From assembly GCA_963851325.1 (NCBI GenBank), contig CAWKOR010000001.1, positions 248,001 through 312,000 of the forward strand: 64,000 bases of DNA, read 5' to 3'. The position numbers and the translations under genes were made by a program. Below are positions 33,800 through 41,827 of the stretch, piece after piece. Each line of letters begins with the position of its first letter. Within the stretch, counting starts at the first letter, position 1. The notes beneath the pieces were generated by a model. The model was not told the DNA's origin. It worked only from the letters and a program-made list of their open reading frames with translations, and made no database searches. This DNA comes from DATGKG01 sp963851325 (lineage in GTDB: Bacteria; Desulfobacterota; Binatia; Binatales; Binataceae).

Positions 33800-34547
33800 G
33801 CGATTCCGATTCTAACCGCATGGGATGCGCCGCGACTCGCACACGGATTTCTCGGCCGCCTGGGAGGCGTGAGTACGGGGCCGTACACGAGCCTGAACCT
33901 CGCGCATTGGGTCGGTGACCAAAGCGCCCATGTCGATGAGAACTGGCGGCGACTGCGCGAAGTTATCGGCAAGGCGGCGATTGCACGATGCCACCAGGTG
34001 CATGGCAACAACGTGCGAATCGTGACGCGAGAGAATCTCGCGGAAAAGCCGGATGCCGATGGAATGGTCACCGCCGAACCGGGCATCCTGCTGGCGGTTG
34101 CGAGCGCGGATTGCGTGCCGATTCTGCTGATGGATGCGCATATCAAAGTCGTCGGGGCGATCCATGCCGGATGGCGCGGGGTCATCGCCGGAATCGCGCT
34201 CGAAGGCGTGCGCGCGATGGAAAGCCTCGGCGCGAAGCCGGGTGAGATTCACGCGGCGCTGGGTCCGTCGATTGGGCAGTGCTGTTTCGAAGTGGATGAA
34301 GAGCTTGCGGATCGATTCGCGCATGAGGTCGCTGGTGCTGAACGCCATTCGCGGCCTGGACGTTCCGGGAAAATCGCATCTCGATTTGCGCGCGATCATC
34401 ACCGATCAGTTGATAGATGCCGGCCTGTCGCGCGAATCGATTATCAATGTTGGTCCGTGCACCAAGTGCGCGAATGATCGATTCTTCTCTCGCCGCGCCA
34501 GCGCCTCCTCGGGCCTGCAACTCAGCTTCATCGGCATCCGCGCATGA
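33800..34547 (+). pseudogene. pgeF: Broken pgeF (YfiH/laccase-domain, purine nucleoside phosphorylase family)
   Basis: The reconstructed protein has LAHGFLGRLGGVSTGPYTSLNL, ARCHQVHGNNVRIV, ASADCVPILLMDA, HAGWRGVIAGI and GPSIGQCCFEV, the full active-site set of the YfiH/PgeF family (metal-binding His and Cys residues). The first frame runs on as junk after FAHEV, whereas the family C-terminus (SHLDLRAIITDQLIDAGL, GPCTKCANDRFFS) lies in the next frame. The shift is near 34318-34350. The homologous N-terminus extends upstream of the first usable start (GTG 33869) with no ATG, GTG or TTG in frame from 33722, so the start is also missing or unusual. A sequencing error or true decay. Confidence 0.75.
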
Positions 34548-34574
34548 GGTAATGTGGTTGGTGCGGTCAATCCG

Positions 34575-34877
34575 ATGGCAAGCGCGCGAATAACCATTCC
34601 TGAGAACAAGATGAGCGATGTCTGTCGGCGTCATCATATTCGCAAGCTCTCGCTATTCGGTTCGGTCCTGCGCGACGATTTCGGTCCGGACAGCGACGTC
34701 GACGTTCTCGTGGAATTCGAACCCGGACGGACTCCAGGCCTCGCCTTCTTCGGGATGGAGATAGAACTCTCGGAAATCCTTGGTCGGAAGGTCGACCTTA
34801 ATACCGTCGGGTTCTTGAGCCCTTACTTTAAGGACCGCGTACTGGCCGAGGCTCAGATCCAATATGTCGCGCCATGA
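34575..34877 (+). CDS. mntA: MNT-type nucleotidyltransferase antitoxin
   Basis: 100 residues. The nucleotidyltransferase signature GSVLRDDFGPDSDVDVLVEF gives Gly29-Ser30 and the metal aspartates Asp41 and Asp43, with a third Asp74 in RKVDLN. The ending SPYFKDRVLAEAQIQYVAP is usual for the MntA subgroup. In the HepT/MntA system this protein AMPylates or otherwise modifies the HEPN toxin to block it. It is intact here. The start at 34575 fits homologues; the next gene begins inside its last codons. Confidence 0.85.
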   Translation: MASARITIPENKMSDVCRRHHIRKLSLFGSVLRDDFGPDSDVDVLVEFEPGRTPGLAFFGMEIELSEILGRKVDLNTVGFLSPYFKDRVLAEAQIQYVAP

Positions 34878-35009
34878 AAGCGCGGTGCGACTCCGCCGCA
34901 TGCTCGAGCATGCGCGCGAGGCTCGGGCGATGATCAACGGCAAGAGCCGTTCCGACCTCGATAACCTCGGCTGATCGCTCAGCTCGAAGAAATCCTCCAG
35001 GAACAGTGA
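34864..35009 (+). pseudogene. HepT (HEPN, DUF86) toxin with internal deletion
   Basis: The frame opening at the ATG at 34864, inside mntA, starts like HepT: ESAVRLRRMLEHAREARAM then SRSDLDN, and hits a stop at 34972. Immediately after, in another frame, PRLIAQLEEILQEQ resembles the last helix of DUF86 proteins. The middle of about 70 residues, with the Arg-X4-6-His active site of HEPN nucleases, is gone. The remnant ends in a TGA that overlaps the GTG of the next small gene. The HepT identity rests on the start, position and partner gene. Confidence 0.65.
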
Positions 35010-35173
35010 AGAGACCCACAAAATCCAAGCGCGGTGCGGTGATGCGCAAGGTCCGCAAACCCATACCGCCGCCTTCACGCGTCGAGGAGGACCTCAAGCG
35101 CTATCATCGCGAGCGCGAACGCGAACGTATGCGACGCGAAGAGACCGAGAGCATCGAAAGGATCAAGCGCTGA
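35006..35173 (+). CDS. Small strongly basic protein coupled to a Gfo/Idh gene
   Basis: 55 residues from a GTG at 35006, with AGGA just upstream. The sequence is rich in Lys, Arg and Glu (PTKSKRGAVMRKVRKPIPPP, then a charged helix with RERERERMRREE). No family recognised. Its TGA overlaps the ATG of the Gfo/Idh gene as TGATG, and its GTG overlaps the stop of the hepT remnant, so it could be translated by coupling. An ATG at 35042 is a shorter alternative. It could be spurious, but the two overlaps are suggestive. Confidence 0.45.
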   Translation: MKRPTKSKRGAVMRKVRKPIPPPSRVEEDLKRYHRERERERMRREETESIERIKR

Positions 35174-36276
35174 TGGCCGCACCGCTCAAGGGACAAATCA
35201 ACGTCGCGCTGATTGGCGCCGGCTTCATCGGCCAGGTGCATTCGAAGATGTTACGGCTCATCGCCGATCGCACCGATGGCTCGGTGCGGGTCGGGAGCGT
35301 CTATGATCGGTCGCGCCAGGCTGCGCAAAAGCTCGCGGAGAAATGGCCGGGCGCGAAGACCGCGGCCTCGCCGCGCGAAATCCTTGATGATCCGCAAATC
35401 GATGCGGTGTACATCTGTACGCCGACCGCGACCCATCGCGAGCTCTGCGTCGCCGCAGCCGGCGCGGGCAAGCATGTGTTTTGCGAGAAGCCGCTCGCGA
35501 TGAGTTCGGGCGACGCCGCACAAATGCATGGCGCGATTGAGAAGGCCGGGGTCGTCGGTCAGGTCGGCCTGGTGATGCGATTCGCAGCGATTTATACGGC
35601 AATGCGGGAGCTGTTGAACTCACCGGCGGCGGGCAAAATTCTCGCGGTGACGATGCGCGACGATCAGGAGTTTCCGATTCGCGGTGCGCATCCGAGCCTG
35701 TGGCGCAACGATCCATCGCTCACCGCCGGCGGCGCGCTGGCCGAACATAGCGTGCACGATATCGATATGTTCACCTGGATCTTCGGACCGATCGCGCGGC
35801 TCTACTGTACGGCGCGCTTTCTCAATGGCGCACCCGGAATCGAGGATATCGGCCTCATGCAGCTCGAATTCGCCGCGGGATTTCATGGGCAACTGACCTC
35901 GATATGGCATGGAGTGTCGCAGCGCGCGTCCAATCGGCGGATGGAAGTCTTGTGCGAAAACCTTATGCTCGCGATCGATGACGACGTCGGCGAGTCCATC
36001 TACCTGCATCGCGGAAATGGGCCCGCCGAGCGGATGGAGAAGGCCGAGGTGATGCGTCGCTTCGAGGACATCATCTTGCGGGAACGCCCATACCTGTTAC
36101 CGATGCGGGATCTTCTCGAATTGCCGTACGCCCTCGAAGACGCTTCTTTTCTTGCGGCAATCCGGGGCGAGACTGAGCCCGATCCTCCGCTGGCGGCAGG
36201 GATCGCAGTCCAGCGCATCGTGGAAGCCGCATACGAATCGTCGCGGATGCGCCAACCGCTGGATCTCAAGTCGTAA
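35173..36276 (+). CDS. Gfo/Idh/MocA-family oxidoreductase
   Basis: 367 residues. The N-terminal Rossmann fold has VALIGAGFIGQVHSKML, the family marker HVFCEKPLAMSSGDA (catalytic Lys of EKP near 103) and AVYICTPTATHREL. The C-terminal part includes WRNDPSLTAGGALAEHSVHDIDMFTWIFG with the conserved His. Such enzymes oxidise or reduce sugars, inositols or related polyols with NAD(P). The substrate is unknown. The coupled start follows the small basic gene. Confidence 0.88.
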   Translation: MAAPLKGQINVALIGAGFIGQVHSKMLRLIADRTDGSVRVGSVYDRSRQAAQKLAEKWPGAKTAASPREILDDPQIDAVYICTPTATHRELCVAAAGAGKHVFCEKPLAMSSGDAAQMHGAIEKAGVVGQVGLVMRFAAIYTAMRELLNSPAAGKILAVTMRDDQEFPIRGAHPSLWRNDPSLTAGGALAEHSVHDIDMFTWIFGPIARLYCTARFLNGAPGIEDIGLMQLEFAAGFHGQLTSIWHGVSQRASNRRMEVLCENLMLAIDDDVGESIYLHRGNGPAERMEKAEVMRRFEDIILRERPYLLPMRDLLELPYALEDASFLAAIRGETEPDPPLAAGIAVQRIVEAAYESSRMRQPLDLKS

Positions 36277-36427
36277 GCAGGCCTTTCGGCGGTCTTTGCG
36301 CTCTCCACTCTTACGCGGATTCGAGCTACCTTATGCCTGTAAGGTTGATCGATTTCGCGCACCTCACGCGGCAACATTCATATTTTAAAGTAATAGATTA
36401 AGTTTCGATGGAGACCCGCCCAGGCTC

Positions 36428-37540
36428 ATGATCGACTTCGAACTTTCCGAAGAACAGCAAATGATTCGCGACACCGTCGGCGCCTTCGCGATCGAGCAGA
36501 TGCGTCCCGCCGCGCGCGATGCCGACGAGACCGGCAACGTGCCGCCCGACCTCATCGAGAAGCTGTGGGAACTCGGCGTGGTGGTGCAGAGCGCGATTCC
36601 GGAAAAATTCGGCGGCGCAGGCGACGCGCGATCGGCGGTGACCGGCGCGGTCATCGCGGAGGAACTCGGCTACGGCGATGTTGCGATCGCCACCCATGCC
36701 TTGACGCCGAGGCTGTTTGCGTTTCCAATTCTCGAAGCCGGCACCGAGGAACAACGCGAGCATTACCTGAAGCAATTCGCCGCGCCGAAGTTCGTGCCGG
36801 CCACCGCGGCGTTGATGGAGCCGCGCTTCGATTTCGATACCACGATGCTTTCCACTTCGGTTCGGCGCGAGGGCGTCGGTCTGGTCCTCAATGGCCGAAA
36901 ATGTTTCGTGCCGCTGGCGGCTGATTCGGAATCGCTGCTGGTCTATGCGTCATCGGATCCCAACGCGGGATACAAAGGCGTCGAAGGATTCATCGTGCCG
37001 CGCAATGCTCCGGGCCTGACGATTTCCGAGCGCGAAAAGAACATGGGCTTTAAAGGGCTTGCGACCTACGGCCTGGAATTCAAGGACTGCAAAATCGGTC
37101 CCGAGGCGCGGCTGGGAGGCGAGGGTGGTATCAACTTTTCACGCCTCATGAGCGAGTCGCGCATCGCATTGGCCGCGATGGCGGTGGGGATGGCGCGTGC
37201 GGCGTATGAATACGCACGCGACTACGCCAAGGAGCGTCGCGCCTTTGGCGCAGCGATAGCGCAGAAACAAGCCATCGCGTTCATCCTGGCGGACATGGCG
37301 ATCGAGGTTGATGCGTCGCGGCTGCTGCTGTGGGAGGCCGCATGGGAACTCGATCGCGGCGAGGATGCGCTCGCGTCAAGCTACCTCGCGAAGAACTACG
37401 TCGCCAACAGCGTGCTGAAAATCACCGACAACGCGGTGCAGGTGCTGGGCGGTCACGGCTACATCCGCGAGCATCCGGTGGAGTTGTGGCTGCGCAACGC
37501 GCGCGGTCTGGCGGCGCTGGACGGCATCGCCACGGTGTGA
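36428..37540 (+). CDS. Acyl-CoA dehydrogenase family protein, with Asp at the catalytic base position
   Basis: 370 residues. The start MIDFELSEEQQMIRDTVGAFA is typical for the family, as are the FAD-binding stretches (VPATAALMEPRFDFDTT, GGHGYIREHPVELWLRNAR). In classic members the C-terminal Glu in the IYEGT motif abstracts the alpha proton. Here the corresponding end reads RGLAALDGIATV, with Asp365 and a shortened tail. A short relative next door keeps FEGT. The function may be altered, or Asp may serve. Possibly a beta-oxidation or detoxification enzyme. Confidence 0.85.
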   Translation: MIDFELSEEQQMIRDTVGAFAIEQMRPAARDADETGNVPPDLIEKLWELGVVVQSAIPEKFGGAGDARSAVTGAVIAEELGYGDVAIATHALTPRLFAFPILEAGTEEQREHYLKQFAAPKFVPATAALMEPRFDFDTTMLSTSVRREGVGLVLNGRKCFVPLAADSESLLVYASSDPNAGYKGVEGFIVPRNAPGLTISEREKNMGFKGLATYGLEFKDCKIGPEARLGGEGGINFSRLMSESRIALAAMAVGMARAAYEYARDYAKERRAFGAAIAQKQAIAFILADMAIEVDASRLLLWEAAWELDRGEDALASSYLAKNYVANSVLKITDNAVQVLGGHGYIREHPVELWLRNARGLAALDGIATV

Positions 37541-37580
37541 ACCTTTCGCTTCGAGCAAGGGAATCGGCAGGAGAATCGAA

Positions 37581-38819
37581 ATGATCGACTTCGAAATAGA
37601 ACCTTCGGTCGCCAAGCGGGTGAAGATGTTCCACATGGTCGCCGACGGCGTGATGCGTCCCATCTCGCGCGAATACGACGAGAAGGAGCACGAGGAACCG
37701 GAGCAGTATTTCCAGACCATGTGGGCCGCCAGCGCGATGTCGGGCTCCTCCCTGGATCTTCCCAAGAAGGATGGCGAAGCCGCGAAGGATGAAGGCGCGA
37801 AGGCGCGCAGCCCGATGCGCAACCTCTATACCGTCATCACCACCGAAGAATTGTGCTGGGGCGACGCGGGATTGTTTCTCGCCACACCCAATGCGGGCCT
37901 CGGCGGGGCAGCCGTGATGGCCGCGGGAACGCCGGAGCAGAAGGAGCGCTTCCTGTCGCGCTTTCGTGGCGGGCAGCCGAAATGGGGCGCGATGGCGATT
38001 ACCGAGCCGGGCTTCGGTTCCGATTCTTCGCAGGTAACGACCACCGCGACCCGCGAGGGCGATGACTACATCCTTAACGGCACGAAGATTTTCTGCACCG
38101 GCGGTGATCGCGCCGCGAAGTCGGAAGGTTTCATCGTGGTCTGGGCCACCGTCGACAAGAGCGCAGGACGACCCGGCATCAAGCCGTTCGTCGTCGAGCA
38201 CGGAACGCCTGGGATGACCGTGGTGCGCACCGAGAACAAACTCGGCATCCGTGCGTCTGATACCGCGGCGATCGTTTTCGACAATTGCCGCATTCCCAAG
38301 GACCACCTGCTCGGCAGCCCCGAAGTCCGCAAGGAAGGCGGCTTCAAGGACGTCATGGCGACCTTCGATGCGACCCGGCCGATCGTCGCCGCGATGGCGA
38401 TTGGAGTGGGACGCGCGGCGCTCGACTTCGTGCGCGACTTCCTCAAGCAGGAGAATATTCCGATCCGCTATGGCATATCGCCGCGACGTCTGACTGCGCT
38501 GGAGCGCGACTTCATGGAGATGGAGGTGCAGCTTAAGGCGGCGCGGCTGCTCACCTGGCGCGCGGCGTGGATGATGGATGTCGGCAAGCACAACAACCTC
38601 GAAGCCTCGATGGCGAAGGCGAAGGCGGGACTTGCGGTGACGCTTATCACGCAGAAAGCGGTCGAGCTGCTGGGGCCGCTGGGATACTCGCGCGAGTTTC
38701 TGCTGGAGAAGTGGATGCGCGACGCGAAGATCAACGACATCTTCGAGGGCACGCAGCAAATCAACCTGCTGATCGTGGCCCGCCGCATCCTGGGGTACAG
38801 CAGCAAGGAGCTGAACTGA
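37581..38819 (+). CDS. Acyl-CoA dehydrogenase
   Basis: 412 residues, 40 bp after its relative. Features are GAMAITEPGFGSDSSQVTTTA near 137, LNGTKIFCTGGD near 160, the FAD-region FDNCRIPKDHLLG and the catalytic Glu389 in NDIFEGTQQINL. The N-terminal 90 residues contain an unusual charged stretch (PKKDGEAAKDEGAKARSP). The enzyme oxidises acyl-CoA to trans-2-enoyl-CoA with FAD; the acyl group is unknown. The pair is probably one transcript and could form a hetero-oligomer. Confidence 0.92.
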   Translation: MIDFEIEPSVAKRVKMFHMVADGVMRPISREYDEKEHEEPEQYFQTMWAASAMSGSSLDLPKKDGEAAKDEGAKARSPMRNLYTVITTEELCWGDAGLFLATPNAGLGGAAVMAAGTPEQKERFLSRFRGGQPKWGAMAITEPGFGSDSSQVTTTATREGDDYILNGTKIFCTGGDRAAKSEGFIVVWATVDKSAGRPGIKPFVVEHGTPGMTVVRTENKLGIRASDTAAIVFDNCRIPKDHLLGSPEVRKEGGFKDVMATFDATRPIVAAMAIGVGRAALDFVRDFLKQENIPIRYGISPRRLTALERDFMEMEVQLKAARLLTWRAAWMMDVGKHNNLEASMAKAKAGLAVTLITQKAVELLGPLGYSREFLLEKWMRDAKINDIFEGTQQINLLIVARRILGYSSKELN

Positions 38820-38945
38820 CCTTTCGGCATCGCCGAAAGGTCATCCTGAGCGCTGCGCGAAGGATCTCGAATTCCGCCACGGGGCGAATCAGGCACTTCG
38901 GCATCGCCGAAAGGTCATCCTGAGCGCTGCGCGAAGGATCTCTGC
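38820..38945 (+). repeat. Two direct copies of a TTCGGCATCGCCGAAAGG-type repeat
   Basis: The units start at about 38822 and 38899. Each begins with a palindrome (CTTTCGGCATCGCCGAAAGG, TTCGG...CCGAA) and continues GTCATCCTGAGCGCTGCGC and GAAGGATCTC. They differ by little over about 47 bases and are 77 bases apart. Similar short repeats are found in many bacterial genomes and are taken for non-autonomous mobile elements. The first copy starts within the stop codon of the acyl-CoA dehydrogenase gene. Confidence 0.8.
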
Positions 38946-39373
38946 AGGCTGCGATTTTCGTAGCCCATCTCCCGTCGCGAGAGGGTTAAGAGCGGCGGAC
39001 GACATAGTCATTTTGTTGAATTGTGCTACACTCGATGTTGCGGCGCCCCGAGGAGGGTGCCGCAGGCGTTTTGGGGCGTCGAGGATAAATGTGAAATCGC
39101 AAAAACAAACCCATTAAATGCAATGAACAAAAGGACTTTTCCTGATTTTGAGATGGTTCGGAATGCTACTTGGGAATGAAGCTACGGAAAGGTTCGGGCG
39201 AATCCATCGGCGGATTCCAGAGTCGAAGAAAGCAAAAACAAACCCACTACAGAGACAATCGACATCGTGTCGATAAGATGAGGCCTTCTCGCCTGGTACT
39301 CACTCCTTACAGAAGGCCGACAGGTCCGACTGTCATTGCAGAGTTGGGCGCTTGCAGTGGCATCGGCCCATGG
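38946..39373. repeat. Repeat cluster B: two reverse copies of the TGGGTTTGTTTTTGCG element
   Basis: No gene is seen in this stretch. Reverse copies of the T-rich core stand at 39098-39113 and 39232-39246. Next to the second is a perfect inverted repeat CGACA-TCG-TGTCG at 39260-39272, matching in position the palindrome beside copy 1 of cluster A. The strand complement around 39113 shares CATTTAATGGGTTTG with the second copy of cluster A, with similar A/T-rich flanks. The rest appears structureless. Confidence 0.7.
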
Positions 39374-40678
39374 TCAGGCGCTGTTGACTGCGGTCGTATC
39401 GTGGAGCGGAACCGAAACGGTCGAGAGCACGGCCGGCAGAAAGCGATCGTGAAATGCTTTTGGTGACAGATTGGTCGACGATGCGAGCCGCACCAGCGAC
39501 TCACCACCCAGATCCGACGCCTCGAGGCGAATCATGTACGATCGCGCGACCTGGTAGGACTCGGTCGCAACATCGACGGTGCGGACCCGAATCCGACCGG
39601 TCTGATTGTCGACCAGCTGATCAAGTGAGACCGGCGTGATCCGTCCTCCGGTAATTGCGATCAATGCTCCGGAGCCGCCCTTCACGAGATAGCGCACCGC
39701 GCCGTACCCGAGCGTGCGGGTGTACTCGATATCGAACGGGATAGGCTTGGCGCATCGCAGCTCATAGCCGATGTCCTTGCTGACGATGGTGGTATCGAGT
39801 CCCAGCTCCACCAAGGAGGCGCGGACTCGCTGGCGCAGCAAAGTTCCGAGCGGCAGGTCCGACAAGTGCACCTGTCCGTAGGCGTCGCGTTCGAGCTCCT
39901 TGATGCTCGGGAGCTTTTCCGCGTCGAGCCGCTCGCCGATTCCTTCGGCGATCAGCGCCACCCCATTGTCGCGTCCGGAGGCGTGCCGCTTGATAATCGC
40001 CCCCACCAGCGTGTCTGCCACCATTTGCAGGTCCAGCTTCTCGGCGCGGAACTCTTCGGGAATTATCGCCAGGGTGGCGCCGGCCGATTTGCACATCCCC
40101 AGCGCCAGCGCGCCCGAGCGCCGGCCCATCGTGATCGCGAAGTACCATCGGCCGGTCGTCCGTGCATCTTCCATCAAGGGTTCGATGATTGCGGTTCCTG
40201 CCGCACGGGCACTTTCGAAGCCGAAGGTCGGCGCGTTTTCCGGCAGCGGCAAATCATTGTCGATGGTCTTGGGAACGGTCGCGACCCCGATTCGCCCTCG
40301 CGCGCTCTCCGCGAGCTTCGAAGCTCCATAGGTGGTGTCGTCGCCGCCAATGCACACGAGATAGCGCACTCCGAGTTTGAGCAGCGCCTCGATAGTGTTC
40401 TGCAACATTTCAGCATTGGTCGCGGGATTGGTGCGCGAGGTCCCCAGAATCGAGCCGCCGCTGTTGTGGATGCGGCTGACATCGCGGATGCCAAGCTCCA
40501 CCACATGCGAAGTATCGCCCTGCGCCAGCCATCGATAGCCGTCCAGGAGGCCGATGACCCGCAGCCCACGATTGGCCGCCTCGATGGTCGCCGAGGCGAT
40601 GACGCCATTGATTCCGGGCGCGGGGCCGCCGCCGACCAGGATCGCAAGGGTCTGCTTGCCCGCTCCATTGTTACTCAT
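39374..40678 (-). CDS. pfp: Diphosphate-dependent 6-phosphofructokinase
   Basis: 434 residues from the ATG at 40678, GAGG eight bases upstream. The PFK motif GGDDT (111-115) has an Asp where ATP enzymes have Gly, and the catalytic loop is VPKTIDNDL with Lys, both marks of pyrophosphate as phosphoryl donor. The start is ILVGGGPAPGINGVIASA, and ITMGRRSGALALGMCKSAGA near 217 follows. The enzyme works reversibly between fructose 6-phosphate and fructose 1,6-bisphosphate. Confidence 0.9.
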   Translation of the reverse strand: MSNNGAGKQTLAILVGGGPAPGINGVIASATIEAANRGLRVIGLLDGYRWLAQGDTSHVVELGIRDVSRIHNSGGSILGTSRTNPATNAEMLQNTIEALLKLGVRYLVCIGGDDTTYGASKLAESARGRIGVATVPKTIDNDLPLPENAPTFGFESARAAGTAIIEPLMEDARTTGRWYFAITMGRRSGALALGMCKSAGATLAIIPEEFRAEKLDLQMVADTLVGAIIKRHASGRDNGVALIAEGIGERLDAEKLPSIKELERDAYGQVHLSDLPLGTLLRQRVRASLVELGLDTTIVSKDIGYELRCAKPIPFDIEYTRTLGYGAVRYLVKGGSGALIAITGGRITPVSLDQLVDNQTGRIRVRTVDVATESYQVARSYMIRLEASDLGGESLVRLASSTNLSPKAFHDRFLPAVLSTVSVPLHDTTAVNSA

Positions 40679-41109
40679 CGCACAACCTCTGAGTCGATCG
40701 TCATGGTAGCATCGCGGCGATGCTTGTCTGTCGTCGTCATGGAACTGCGGCCACCGCGTGGCACGATAAACCAGTCTGATTCGTACCGCGACGTAGTTCA
40801 ACATTTGTGCGAGGCCAAAGCTCGACGCCAACCTCTCTGAGCGTGCCAAGCGGAAGCGTCACTTTTCTGACGCCGTTGCCGTGTCAAGACAGGAAATCAC
40901 ATGTCCGCAGATGGTGGAACCGTGTTAGCATCCAGTTGTGAGGATCGGATGGCATGGCCGCACAGTATCTCGAAATTTCTCAAACGACGGCGCCGGGTTA
41001 TCGATTCGGAACCCGAAGGTAAAAAAGCCAACGGGAGCAAAGCAACGAGCCGGAAGAGCGTCGTGGCCCTGCCGGCTCGTTGAATGCGAGCGATTGTGAT
41101 GTCAGCGGT
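40679..41109. other. Intergenic region between pfp and a secreted-protein gene
   Basis: About 430 bases without a convincing gene. A 60-codon frame at 40901-41083 lacks a good ribosome binding site and any family similarity. The right part carries the stem-loop at 41043-41082. The left part must hold the promoter of pfp, but no clear -35/-10 pair stands out. Confidence 0.6.
41043..41082 (-). terminator. Stem-loop downstream of the secreted-protein gene
   Basis: CAACGAGCCGG and CCGGCTCGTTG form a perfect 11-bp stem around an 18-base loop, just after the leftward gene ending at 41110. On that strand a T-run appears only some 20 bases further on, so termination may be weak or factor-assisted. 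Confidence 0.5.
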
Positions 41110-41697
41110 CTAGTAGAACCACTTGGCCTTGTCCCATCGGAACAGCTCGGTGGTGGCGGTGTCGTCGGTAACCTTGGGCTTGGCGTGCTTGGCTTCTTCG
41201 GTGGTCTTGCCGACGATGTAGTACTTGAACTCGTCGTAGGTCACCTTGCCGATCGAGTAACCGTCGCTCGACTGATGGCATTCACACTTCTGCACCGGGC
41301 CGTAGCCGGTGTAGGTTCCGGTTTGCCATCCATCTTTCATTTGCCAGGCGATGTGGCTCTCGTTGTTGACCTGACGTTCATGGAGCTTGCGCTCCCAATC
41401 TTTGCAGAAGTCGGGGAACTCCGCGGCAGCCTTCTTGAATTCCCGATCGCGCAACAAGCGCATCGGATTCACCTTCTGCAGCGCCGCTTTGGCTTTCTGC
41501 CTGAAAGTTTTCCTGGCTGCGAGAGCGGGCTGAGCGCCCGAGGCCGGAGCGATCGACGCCGCAACCGGGATGGTCTTACCGGTATCGCTTGCTGGGCCTG
41601 CGCTCAGCGCCGATGAACCCGCCAGCGCGACGACCAACGAGGCCACCGCAATGATCGTGGACGCCTTGCCGATAACCGCCAAATTGTTCCCCATCAT
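41110..41697 (-). CDS. Secreted protein of unknown function
   Basis: 195 residues. The signal peptide covers about 1-33 (ASTIIAVASLVVALAGSSALSAG). An Ala-rich linker follows, then a basic part (TFRQKAKAALQKV) and a domain rich in aromatics: FPDFCKDWERKLHER, WQMKDGWQTGTYTGYGPVQKCECHQSSDGYS. Cysteines at FC, CECH could form disulfides or bind metal. The end is FRWDKAKWFY. No family recognised. Confidence 0.65.
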   Translation of the reverse strand: MMGNNLAVIGKASTIIAVASLVVALAGSSALSAGPASDTGKTIPVAASIAPASGAQPALAARKTFRQKAKAALQKVNPMRLLRDREFKKAAAEFPDFCKDWERKLHERQVNNESHIAWQMKDGWQTGTYTGYGPVQKCECHQSSDGYSIGKVTYDEFKYYIVGKTTEEAKHAKPKVTDDTATTELFRWDKAKWFY

Positions 41698-41782
41698 GGC
41701 CGCGAATTATAACACCGGATTCGGCTGCGTTAAGAGCCGCAAGCAGGTTTTTTTGCTCGATTCCGCAGCTTGCGATGGGCGA

Positions 41783-41809
41783 GGCAGCGGTCCGCGATGG
41801 ACCGCTGCC
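41783..41809. terminator. Hairpin after OmpA-type gene 1 (duplicated at 42857)
   Basis: GGCAGCGGTCC and GGACCGCTGCC pair perfectly around five bases, 19 bp beyond the stop of the OmpA-type gene at 41828. No clear T-run follows on that strand. The same hairpin with the same spacing follows the second copy, so it belongs to the duplicated unit. It may protect the mRNA end or act as a weak terminator. Confidence 0.6.
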
Positions 41810-41827
41810 CGCCGTGAGAGAACTAGC

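Noticed and set aside
37422..38759. 445-codon reverse-strand frame
   Set aside because: Antisense to the two acyl-CoA dehydrogenase genes, which are clearly coding.
40901..41083. 60-codon forward frame between pfp and the secreted-protein gene
   Set aside because: No ribosome binding site, no family resemblance, and its end is the terminator-like stem.
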